From NCBI RefSeq assembly GCF_016808095.1, contig NC_068974.1, positions 40,834,590 to 40,898,589 on the forward strand: DNA of 64,000 bases, in the 5' to 3' direction. The position numbers and the translations under genes are program-made. A model generated the notes under the pieces. It saw only the letters and a list, made by a program, of their open reading frames with translations. It was not told the origin of the DNA and ran no database searches. Source of the DNA: Vigna angularis. Taxonomy: Eukaryota; Streptophyta; Magnoliopsida; Fabales; Fabaceae. Positions 1 to 12,000 of the stretch are shown here, in pieces; position 1 is the first letter of the stretch, and each line of letters begins with the position of its first letter.

Positions 1-3000
1 AAATATAATAACAATTAGCAAAAAAGGTACCTGTCTCTCGGTTCCGAGAAAGCCTGGCATCAGAAAATCGAAGAGGGACCACAAGTCCATTATGTTATTC
101 TGCAAGAATGGGTAACATTTGTCAGATTAGTAGTTACAGAATGTAACTTAAATGAGATGTAAACTCACCACAAACCTGTATAGGTGTCCCACTCAAAATC
201 AAGCGGTGTTGGGCTTTCAACTGTTTTACAGCAAGTGTAACTTTAGACTTGGCATTTTTTATTATATGCCCTTCATCTAAAATGCAGTAATTCCAGAGTA
301 GCTGTCCCAGAAAATCAACATCTTTACGAACAACATCATATGATGTTATAATGACATTATGCTTACAGAACTGATCTCGAAGAAGCATTCGTTCCTGAGC
401 AGAACCAACATATTGAAGACTAGATATAACAGAAACATCAATATACTTCTCTATCTCAAAGGCCCAGTGCCCAACAAGAGTTGATGGGCAGATAATTAAA
501 GATGCCAGAAGATCCTCATTCCCGATTGTATTACGATGCTCAGCTATATCAGAGGCCACAATTGCTGATGCTTGAAGTGTCTTTCCAAGTCCCATGTCAT
601 CACATAAAATTCCATGAAGCTTGAAACGTTTCAGAAAAGCTAACCAATTTATGCCTTCCTGCTGATACCTGAAAACACAAGAACAACGGTAATAATAAAA
701 TATAAAAGGTAAATGCAAAATTAATAGATCACAAATTTTAAAATATAAAAGGTATAGAGAAAAAAGTAACTAATATAATTATACTTGAAACGTTTCGAAT
801 GAACAAAGTAACTAGAGAAAAAATAAATTAGGAGAGTGCATGGGGTCTCGGATGACAACACTTCCAAATTGTCATCTTTGCTAGACTTCAAACAGAATTT
901 CTTTTTTTATGCATAACAGCAGGCGTTATGCAAAAAATTAACACTCAACTTCACTATCAAACCATACTTTCCAAATTAGAATATTCAACTACCGTCCCCT
1001 CTCCAAAGAAATATTAGCCAAGTGAGTCCAGTTTACCTCCTCAATGTTACTTTCAATTCAGTGCACAACTTGTAATCTTCAATATGAGAGTTGTCAAGCA
1101 GTTGCTCTAAAAACTGCAAATCTTCTGCATTTCTAGATACACCTTCCCCTAGTCCAATTGGTTGAGGAAGGCCTCGAGCCAAAGGAAGTAAAGGAACAAG
1201 AGCAGCAAAACTATGAGTCACACTCTGTCTGACAGACTGATCACAATCACTCATACACCTCAGAAGTGGAACCACCAATAGAGGAGCATAAGGGACCAAC
1301 TCTACACCCAACCCCTGAACTAGAAAACTAATCAACATGCCTGCTCCTTGTCGAGCATAAACAGATGATGAATCTTCCAACATTGGGATAGCATTTTCAA
1401 CCACAGCTCCCATAACTTTCACAGTCATTGACTGTGCCAGAGAAGTGATGCAGCGTGAAGCAGCTAATCTAACAGCAACATGAGAATGCTGAACACATTT
1501 GAAGATGCATGGGAGCAGCGTCAAAAGTTTTGGCTTCAACTCCTCATTTAACACGGGAGCAACAGAGCGCACCACCTACAAGAAAACCATGCCATATATT
1601 AAGCAGAATACTATATGCAATCACTAAAAACGGGTTACAAATGAATAAAGATAAAGAGGAAGAATTATTGAACTAGTAAACAATCAATGCAAAAAATGTA
1701 TTATGACTCCAACAAACAGGCAATATTTCTACTTGAAGCCATTGAACTGCATTGCAACATAAAACACAACGATACATAATTAGAGAGAGATAACATTTTC
1801 TAAGAATGTTTAAATACATGTAACCAAAAAAATTACTAGAACTTTTTCTGCACCTTGTCATATAGGTAGTAATGCCAACAAAAGGAAGAAAGGTTCTTTA
1901 CAACAAATATTTCCGAGGAATTTTACCTTGGCAAATTTTTTTAATAGATTTATAATCAACAGAGTACTTATTTTAGTTAGTCAACCTCTTTAGGAACCCA
2001 AAATAATGTTCAAAAACTTCAATTCAGCAAACAACGTAAGCTAGATATAATTCAAGAGTTCATTAAGGCAAGGGTGTAATCATAGTCATGGTTCTTAGAA
2101 ATTTCAATACCAAAACCGCTTTCCACACGCAGCAATAAAAAAATAAATATATTCAGCTAACAGAAAAGTGTTCTTCTGCATGTGTGTTAGGAATCTAGGT
2201 AAGAATCCTAACTTTCTAACTCACTCACACACCTCAGTAAAACTCACAACAAGAAATGGTAATGAATTGAACTGATTTCACATCAAAGAATCAAGAATAA
2301 AACTAGGAAAATCTAGGAGCTTAACCTCCTCCACCAGGTCTGAACCGGTCTACAAACTCAAAGGTAAAAACTGTCTACTTGTAACTACAAAAGAGGTCCT
2401 TTTTATAAACCTTTTCCCGCCCCCTTAACTGCTCAACAGTGAAGTACTCATCTTTATTTCTCTACTATCTTTCTCCTTTCATAAACCCTCCAGGTCCTAA
2501 CATTACTCCCCCCTGAAGATCAACCTTGTCCCCAGGGTTGAACTCTGGAAAATGCTTTGGCATTGTTATCTAGTCTTCCCAAGTTGCACTATCCTCCCCT
2601 CCTGCTTGCCATTCAACTAGAACCTACTCCCGCCTGTCCTCCCCTTGCTGTTGGATCCTTCTATCCAATACCTTGGTTGGCCAGCAAGATGGCCCCTCCA
2701 TCTGCAAATCTGTTGGCCGAAAAAACCGATAGCTCCCTTCGTTGTGGCTCTGCTTCGACCTCCTCCTCTTCATCTTCTGCTAATAACACTACCCGTAAAC
2801 TCTTCTCAGGGCATTGGTGCCCAGGGCTGAAGGCCTCCCCACATCTAAAACACCTCCCTTCTTCCCTTTGTTACAGAAATTCTGGGTAGGGAAGGTTTCG
2901 CGAGTTCCTTCCTCTACTATCACTTCCCATTGGGCTTCCTCCTCTCGCCGAACTACTCCCTGCCGCGCTGTCTCGTCTCACTGATCCGACGCTCTCGGTT

Positions 3001-6000
3001 GCGGCATTTCTCCCTGGGTTACTCCTTGCCGGTTTGGTTCTCACTACCCCCGCTCCTCCTCCCGTCATTCGACCCCATGATTGGAAATTCTTGGGCGTTG
3101 TCCACCCACTCAGACCTAACCCACGTAAAGCCTCCTCGACATCCCGTGCATTCCTCATTGCCGCCATCAGATTTCGCGGATCGTGTGGCCGAATTTGACA
3201 CCGCAGTTCCTCTCTTAGGCCCGCTAGAAAATATCCCAATAGCTGGTCATCCGAAAACGCCTTCGTCTGTCCGACCAGCGCTTCGAAATCCCGCACATAC
3301 TCCTCCACGGTGCCTGCTTGTCTTATCGCCGCCATCCTCTCAAAAATCCCCCCTTGATTACGACTCAAACCTGATCAACAAAGCCTCCTTGAGCCCCTCC
3401 CACGAGCGGTTGCTCGCTTTCTCTTCCCAGAACTTAAACCAGTAGCCGGCGCTCCCTTCCATGCTAAGATACGCCAGTTCGACCTTCTCCGCCTCTGCTA
3501 CTTTCTGAATTTCAAAGAACTTTTCTGCCCGATTAATCCAATTCAGAGGGTCCGGTCCTTCAAAGGTGGGTAACTCCACCTTTCGCCGCCAATTGAGTTG
3601 CCCCTCCGCTTGTTCCCCATCTCTCTCTCTCTCCACCTTGTCCCTCCGTTGGCCATTGACCGACCCCTGGCTCCCGTCGGAGTTATCTTCTGTCTGTTTG
3701 GTTCGCGCGCCCATGATCCTCATCAGTTCTTGGATGTCTTTGCTCATCGCAATAGAATCTTGACGATTCGCTGCTGATTCCGCCTTCAAACCATCCACGG
3801 TCATTTCAATATGCTCCAATCGTCCTTCCACCCCGTTCATTCTTCCTTCAATTCGGTTCTCCAGAGCATGTAACTTCCCGTCCATCTTGTTCTCCCCCGA
3901 TTTGAATCCGGCAGGTCGGACCACTTTGTTAGGAAACTAGGTAAGAATCTTAACTTTCTAACTCACTCACACACCTCAGTAAAACTCACAACAAGAAATG
4001 GTAATGAATTGAACTGTATTCACATCAAAGAATCAAGAATAAAACTAGGAAAATCTAGGAGCTTAACCTCTTCCACCAGGTCTGAACCGGTCTACAAACT
4101 CAAAGGTAAAAACTGTCTACTTGTAACTGCAAAAGAGATCCTTTTTATAGACCTTTTCCCGGCCCCTTAACTGCTCAACAGTTAAGTACTCATATTTATT
4201 TCTCTACTATCTTTTTCCTTTCATAAACCCTCCGGGTCCTAACAATGTGCTTATAGAAAATGCACATTTGGAGCCCCCCTAGATCTCAACTAGTATATTT
4301 GCACGTCTATCACCATAATGCTCTGGTTCACTGGTGTTTACATAATCATGGGCACCACCAAAATTTTGTAACATGCTTTCATATTCTACATAATTGCAGG
4401 CATAAAGAAAATTCATGACATAAAAAGTACAGGGGAGAGATTAATTCAGTCTCAAGAAATGACTTTTGTAAATCATTTTGTTAAGAAAGGACAAGCTGTA
4501 TCGGCTGTCAGTGAAATAATGTTGAGAATTAACTATTTCCATCTGCAGTCAGAAAAGTAGTCCTGTAAATCTTTATAAAAGACGTTTTTTAGGCAGTCTG
4601 AAAAGTCTAACAGATACAGGTTCCCATAGTCTAAACTTGTCCTGACATCTTTCGTGTATACACTTTTTGCTAATACACACACACACACACACATATACAT
4701 ATATGCATATTCCTGATGATGGAAATCACCCACTCAAGCATCTTCAACAACTATAAATCTGTAAGTCTTTTATTTAAAGCCTACAGATGGGGCAATATTA
4801 TGAAAAATAAGAAAATCCATTGCATTTGTGTCTTATCTTCAACTGTTCAATCCTACATTACAAGAAAAAATTAAAACAGTATCCAAATGCTGAGAGAAAG
4901 ACATTCTTTTGACAATTTAATCCCATTTTCTGATACTGCAGTCCAACTAATTCATTCGCAGCCAGTGATGCAAAATTTTACATTTGATGAACCAAAAACA
5001 CGGATAAAATTTTAAATGCCAACCTGGATATTGTTAATCAAGGTCTGAGGATCACTAACAGACTCAATAGACACAGTAACTTGCTTTTCCTTGGTGTCCT
5101 CTATAGGTTTAAGAACTTCAGTAAGGCAATCCCACAGCTTAGGAAGCTTATCAAATAATGACGCACCAAACTTTTCACATAGAAGCCTCAATGATAGCTC
5201 AGATCCTCGTCTACTTAAAAATCCCTCCACCTTGGAACGATCTTCACCAGCTAGCACATGGACCTTTGACTTCTGTTTGCTAACAGGAGTTCTAAAAGAC
5301 AGAAGACCCTGATCATCAATACTCTCAATGGTACAAAGGGATTTGGCTTGAGGGGTCTCAGAGGGATCCATGCAAGTTAAACTACATATATTCTTAATTA
5401 ATTTATCATTGGGGCAAGGTTTACGCGCAACACAGTGATACATTAGCTCAGCAAGGGCCTCAGCAGACTTCATTTGGAGTATTTCCTCCTGAAAGTTATG
5501 TCATTTTATCAAATATCAATAAATTAAACATGTAAACAAGCAAAAGATAAACAGAAAAGGCTAAACCAACACCTGCTCTCGTCTGATAGAAGCCATCAAA
5601 GGTAAAATGATTGGTGTAAGTCGTGTAGGAAATTCAGACATCCAGACAACGGCAGCTGCAACTGCAGATGTGACTGTAACATGCAAGTTGCTCTGCAAAT
5701 CATCAGATGAACCATAAATAAGGAAGTCAAAATCATTGACGACAACTTAAAACACATGAAATACCAATCATGTAATACGAACCACTTAAAGAAAGTTCAA
5801 AGTAATAAATTTTTAAGTATACCTGAACGCATTTTAAATATCCAGAAGTTGTCAAGAGTCTCTGTTTGGAGGATTCAATATCATCCATGATGTTCTTTGC
5901 CAAGAACTCATTTGCAGAACTATCATTACACAAAGCTGGAATTTTTGAAGCAAAACCAATAGCGTCATCCACACTCAAGCGGTCCAACTCAATTTGTGTT

Positions 6001-9000
6001 GTTGTCAATAACTCATCAAACATACCAGAAGACTTGACTACATTTAGTAATTGACCAGCCTCACTGCGCATCTTTGCATAAGTTCTGGAAAGCTCAGCAT
6101 AAGGAAGAAGTGAATCTTTTGTTGGGAATGCTGGGTCAGAACATGCTAATAAGTCCAGCAACCAACCTTTGACGGCACCAGGGATACCATCAAGGTTTTT
6201 GGACGAATTCTTGAGCTTAATTTCCTTGAACCAAGAAATAAGTACCATAGATGCAACCTAAATACAATAGGAAAAATTAATGGCAGGTAGGGAAGGCTGA
6301 AGTTTGCTTAGCTGTATATTTCTGTACACAAATACCTACCTGGCGTTGGACACCAGAGAAAGAGGTTAGAGAGCTCCATAGTGGATCAATCACATATTTT
6401 AAAGAACCCACTGGCAGCTTAGAAGCAAAATATCCCAAAGCAGTTGCTGTAACTACTCGGGTATGAGTAACAGATGTGTCCACATCAGCACCGACAACTA
6501 TCTTAACAGAATTCATAGGAACATCTCCATTTCTATCTTGTGGAATAGATCCTTTAATAGAATCAAGACTAAATTCCATACCAAATTCATTTTCAATTTT
6601 TGCAGCTCTCATTTTAGCAGCTGCTCTAATTTGACTTTTTCGTGGAAAAGCAACAGGCCAGTACATCTTTGAGGCATCTAATGCTGATCCAAATGGTGTA
6701 GATGCAAGTTCAATCCAAGAAGCCCCGTAAAAACTTGCAGCAATCTCCAAGTCCTCCATAGAACACTACGATTAATAAGGCAGACATCTAGTTGGATTAG
6801 AAAGTAGAGATATCAATTCAATACAGGTATGTAAAATTTAAACAACCACGACCTAAGGTGGAAAACTAAGGAGTTACTTTTTAGGGCGTAGACAAAGGAA
6901 GAGGTGAGCAGAAAATTCTACAGAAAAATGGACCACTGTGAACATTTATAACACCACAACGATGATTGACTAGATACATAAAGCAGTGGAAAGATTTACA
7001 TGAAACAAAGCAAACTTTCAACATAAAATACTTTGATGAAAAAATATAAGACAATAAACAACCAAAGTTACAGTTATCTATTCAAACTTAAATTAAATGT
7101 TCTTTAAATAAAAAATTCTAAAAAAACACTTATTTATCCAGACAGAATGTGCTTATTAAAAAAACAGAAAAATTTATATTTTTAAAATAAGCAGATTAAT
7201 CGCATTTAAAAATTGAAATCTGTTTATTTTATTAAAAGACACTTAAAAAAATAAGCAGAAATAAACCAGGCCATTATCAGACACATAGAGATGGATTGTA
7301 GTCTAATCCAAGAAATATCATGTAAAGGTGCATTTTTAGTGGCTTTATCAACTTAAATGACCAGGCAGCTAGCACATGTATTTACAAAGCCTCCTAGAGG
7401 TCCAGGATTAGCTACAGTTCTAAGAAACATGGTAAGGTGATTTATTATATGCTCCAGCTTGAAAGAGATTGTTGCAATAGTAGCTCAAAAGTATAACATG
7501 ACTACGTTGCTAGGATAACAGAATAACATATATAGCATATAACAACTGGTTACGATAAGAATTATCACTTCTATAACCCCCTGTTCGGTATAGTAGAGGG
7601 AAAAAGAGATGGAGGGAAAAAACTAGTTTTCCTTGGTTGGTTGAAGAAGAAACGAAAATATATAAATAAAATAATAGTGAAACCCAATGTAATATTTCTC
7701 ACAAATTTTATTCATCTTTCTGCCTCTATCCTTACCTCCAATGAAATTACATAACTTTTAAAATCCTCTCTTTATTTCTCATCTATTTATACAATACCAA
7801 ACAACTAAATATAATTCAATCTTATTCCTTAATTATCCTCTATTTACAACTTATTTCTTTATTTCTATCATCTCAATTCCTGCCCTCAAAACCAAACAGT
7901 GCCTAAGAGAGGAAAAAAATAAATGATCATGATGTGCACGCATGTAATTTTACTACTTATTTTAACATAGTACTGTACATGATTTCTGAAACTATATAAA
8001 CTAATTTCATTTAACAGTCAACATATAGTCCTGAAAATACGTTTGTTTCTCCGTCACAAAAACTGACAGAATGTAAAACCAGATGAAATAAACCTTCTTT
8101 AGGCCTTATATACCTGAACAAGGAGACTCCAAACTCTCTCAGAACATTGCAAAATATCTTCATTTGTTTCCAATAGCAGATTCTGAAATACGATTCTAAG
8201 GGTATCTCCAAATATAGAAGAGGGCCAGAATGAAGCACCAGACAACTCAGACATGCTTCTTTTATATCCAGCTTCAAGTAGCCTCTCCTGAAGATAGAAA
8301 AATCATGGCAAGACATCAACACGTGTACCACCTCTTGTCAGAAAGAAACCATTTAATAAATACATTTGATAAGATGAAATTAAATTTTTTTTCACAAAAA
8401 ATCAAGAAAGAAAATATATACCAAAGTCCTTATTGCAGAATAGCGAACAGATGTAATACTATGCCTCATAAAGGGCCACAAACGTTGTGCCAATGTTGAA
8501 AGCACATAAGGATTTTCTTCTCCATCACAATCACCACCACCACCTCCATTTTCCATTTCCTTGTCTCCCAATCTCAAAACTTCATACATATTTGGCGCCA
8601 TATCTTCTTGAGAATAGATTTCTGCCAGTAGATTCATTACACTGCAAACAGAAAATTAACATATTATTAATACTAATATAACATTGTAAAACAATTGTCT
8701 GGCCTCTCTACAATGTAAACCATAGTGTAAAACCTAGAATTAGAGGTAAGCTTCTGTTTGAAATTATAAAAACCATTTATTCTCTGCATAGTCTCTGAAC
8801 TAAAATAAATGATGAACATTTATTCATGCGACTACTCTGATTCAGCTACTTCAAAGAATTAATTAGAAAAAACACGGCATAAATGCATCACATTTACTTG
8901 CAAACAAATTTAAGCCATTAGTTTACCAAACGACAATTGAAAAAAGGTTTAAATATGTTTTAAACCCATGCAAACTATCATTACCTTTTGTTCAAGGAAT

Positions 9001-12000
9001 ATTATTTTAAGAAGGTAATTACATATAACTTTTATTCCATAGTTATACATCTGCTATTGTATACCTTAAGAAAGATTATTGTCAAAAACATATTCAATTG
9101 AGTAATGATATAAAAATAAGAGTACTGATTAATTTTTAATTCTTAATAATCAGTAATTCCAAAAATATAAAACATATTTAATAATTTTCCTATTTCTGTC
9201 TATGGAGATAAAATACTATCTGGGATACATTAAAAAATAAACCATATTACAGTCATTGAAAATACAAAAATATACCTGCTGGTGGACGGACTTAAATCAT
9301 CCAAATCAAGCAATATATCCCATAAAAGCATCACAATTGAATGCAATGTTTGATCCTGCAAGGAAACAATTGCAGATGCAGCAGGTATTAAAGCATCAGC
9401 AGCAACTGCCCGGACATCATCATCTGGGTCCTCCAAACCAGATTTACAGGCAGGAAGAACTCCTCCGAGCAAATCAGACAGCATTTCCTAGAATCAGTAG
9501 AAGACGCATCAAGGCAAAACAAAAGCCAGAAGGAACAAAGCAAAACCTCTCTCAGATTTTAAGAAATAAAAAACAAAGCAGCGCATCAATTAAGAAAAGA
9601 CTACTAGGTTTTCATAAATGGAACAACACGCTACACCAATTATGTTCAGTCTCAATGCCTACAACTGTCATCAACCGTTGAATTAAGAAAAACACCAAAA
9701 TAAGAATCAGATGGGCTCTGGTCTGAAGTTTTTCTAGCAGTGTAGTGTGAAGTTTGTTTATCAAATTGAAAATGAACACGGCAAAATCTTATCAGCCTGC
9801 TATCAGTCCTACACTTGATATAGATATTTTTTCTTTAGAGTCAAATGGTGTAGGCTTTCCACTCCGGTACTAACTACTACTGAAGTTGATGAGGGTCTTC
9901 ACAGAGACAGTGGCAGGAAGAGCCTAGATGGTCTTCACAAGAAACAAACTTTTATACTCGGAAAAGAGGCAGTAGAAAAATTTAAACAACATAGTTATAT
10001 GCACAGTATTTTATAAATAATTACTGCACAAAATCTAATAGACTGCACATGATAAAATATGACACAACAGTGCCAATATAGAGAGAGAGACAGAGAGTAT
10101 CAAATATAAATGGCAGAAAATAGGCAGAAAACAGATATGCAACTGCCAATATAGAGAGAGACAACAGTGCCAATATAGAGAGAGACAGAGAGTATCAAAT
10201 ATAAATGGCAGAAAATGGGCAGGAAACAGATATGACACAACAGTGCCAATATAGAGAGAGACAGAGTATCAAATATAAATGGCAGAAAATAGGCAGAAAA
10301 CAGATATGCACCTGCCGCACAGCAACCAAATATTTTATACCAAGAAGACTGCCATGACGAATCTCCCATTCTGGCCTACACTGAACAAAAGGCAACAACA
10401 GAAGCATAAAGATTAAAAACAAATCTAAGAGAACACAAACCAAAACCCATCAAAAGAAGAAATTGCTTCAAGGGGAGGAAAAGCACAGAGATGATTTGAA
10501 AAGCAAAATGCATCTTTAAGCATTGTAAATTACATTATTAACTGGAAGTAATTTTCAGCATTAAACAATGTTTACCTGCATTCTCAACAATATGTTCAAT
10601 GTTTCATTTACTAGTGCGGGATGCATATACTTAAATGCAGCACCTAAAGCCTGTGCACAGGTTTCACGCACTGGAGCAACAACCTGATCAGATACATAAT
10701 CTCCAAAGCTGAAATAAAATAACAAAAAATGAATAAAGAAACTTGCAGAATAAGTGACAGATTTGAGGTATCTATTTAACAAAAGAGCCATCAATAGCAC
10801 ATGGAACTACAGTACTTTGGAATCAGTTACATAAACCGAAGTTCAGCAGGATCTAGTTCATGCCTTAAAAGAAATAAAAGAAAAAAAATATCATACCGAT
10901 CAAGTGACAACACGCACAAAAAGCGTATCACACAATCTTGAAGAAATTCACAGTTTTGAAGCCAGGAACTTCTAGCCACTTTAACAGAGTTCATCAGCTC
11001 ACAGTTCTGAGGAAGATTTCTCAGCGCAATAAGATTTCCGGAGGGCATCTGATTGTCATCAAGATGACCTTTCTGTTCTGTTATACTGGCAGACTCTTTG
11101 CATGCATCACGTGAGCCATCAGAGTGAGACTCCAGATCCATGTCATTGGAATTACCATTAAATTGCCCATTCTCGTAATCCAAAGTTAAATTGCATCCAT
11201 GGGTTTCAGAAGTAATATTGTTGCAAGTCATCACACTATCCATAAAGGTTGGTGATGACACATCTTCAAGTTTTGGCCTCTTCAAGTTTGAATCGAACTC
11301 ATCAGCTGAAACTTGCATATTTAAATCAATTTCCCTCTCTCTCTTCAATGTGGTTGGTATACTTTTGTCTTCTAATTCAATAAACAAGGTTCCACCCAAG
11401 TGTGAGTCAGGTTTAAATACGCCAGCAGAAGCACCTTGATGTGCTAAAATCTCTCTCAGTGCCATCACACTACCATGTCGTACCTCCCAAACTGCCAACA
11501 GCATTTGATAAATGAGCATTCAAAGAAAATAAATAAACAAATGTGAAAATACAGCAGAAGATAAATATCAACATTCTTTTTTCAAATAGTACAGAAAGTG
11601 ACAAAGGGCGAAATGTTTACCAGGATCAAACATATCTATAATAAGTTGCTCAACAAAAGTGTGGAAAGGCCATTGCCCTTCCCCATCATGCTCAAAGCCA
11701 TCGTCGTCATGATTAACATCCATGAATGCCTGTACAAATGATGTATTAAAATAATTCCAAATCATACTTTGTCATACGAGATCAAAAAATAATCTACTAG
11801 TTTATCAACGATTCAGAGATTAGGATAGCATTTTCCAAGACACCAACAGACCAAAGCTTGTTATCCTGTTTAGGTGTAAAAGGTTGTATCATACAACAAT
11901 GACAATAGGATGGCACCCCAAATAGCAATAACAACAACCAATAAAAGTTTAATAATTATAATAGTTATTAAAAATTATTTGCTGCCACCAATGACTATAG

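Larger units (their letters stand above)
2185..4244 (-). mobile_element. Internally deleted Ty3/gypsy-type LTR element (gag-only, non-autonomous)
   Basis: A 2060-bp element lies in a BTAF1 intron, in the same orientation as the gene. It has two 318-bp LTRs (2185-2502 and 3927-4244) that begin TGTTAGG and end CCTAACA. It is flanked by the 5-bp direct repeat ATGTG (2180-2184 and 4245-4249). Read on the minus strand it contains a primer-binding site next to the 5' LTR, a frameshifted gag, a zinc-knuckle coding stretch, a short tail resembling the end of a gypsy polyprotein, and a purine tract next to the 3' LTR. Protease, reverse transcriptase, RNase H and the integrase core are absent, so it could move only with enzymes supplied by another element. 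The LTRs differ at about 13 of 318 positions by eye (about 4%), so the insertion is not very recent. Confidence 0.93.

Noticed and set aside
2930..3445. Plus-strand 171-codon frame across the LTR element
   Set aside because: Antisense shadow of gag; the minus-strand reading has clear Gag motifs.
3903..3923. tRNA-gene-like 3' end (T-arm and CCA)
   Set aside because: No cloverleaf upstream; position next to the LTR identifies it as the primer-binding site.
10035..10443. Overlapping frames rich in Leu/Phe/Cys with repeated segments
   Set aside because: They arise from translating the minisatellite; only the 23-codon stretch at 10312-10380 is a real BTAF1 exon.
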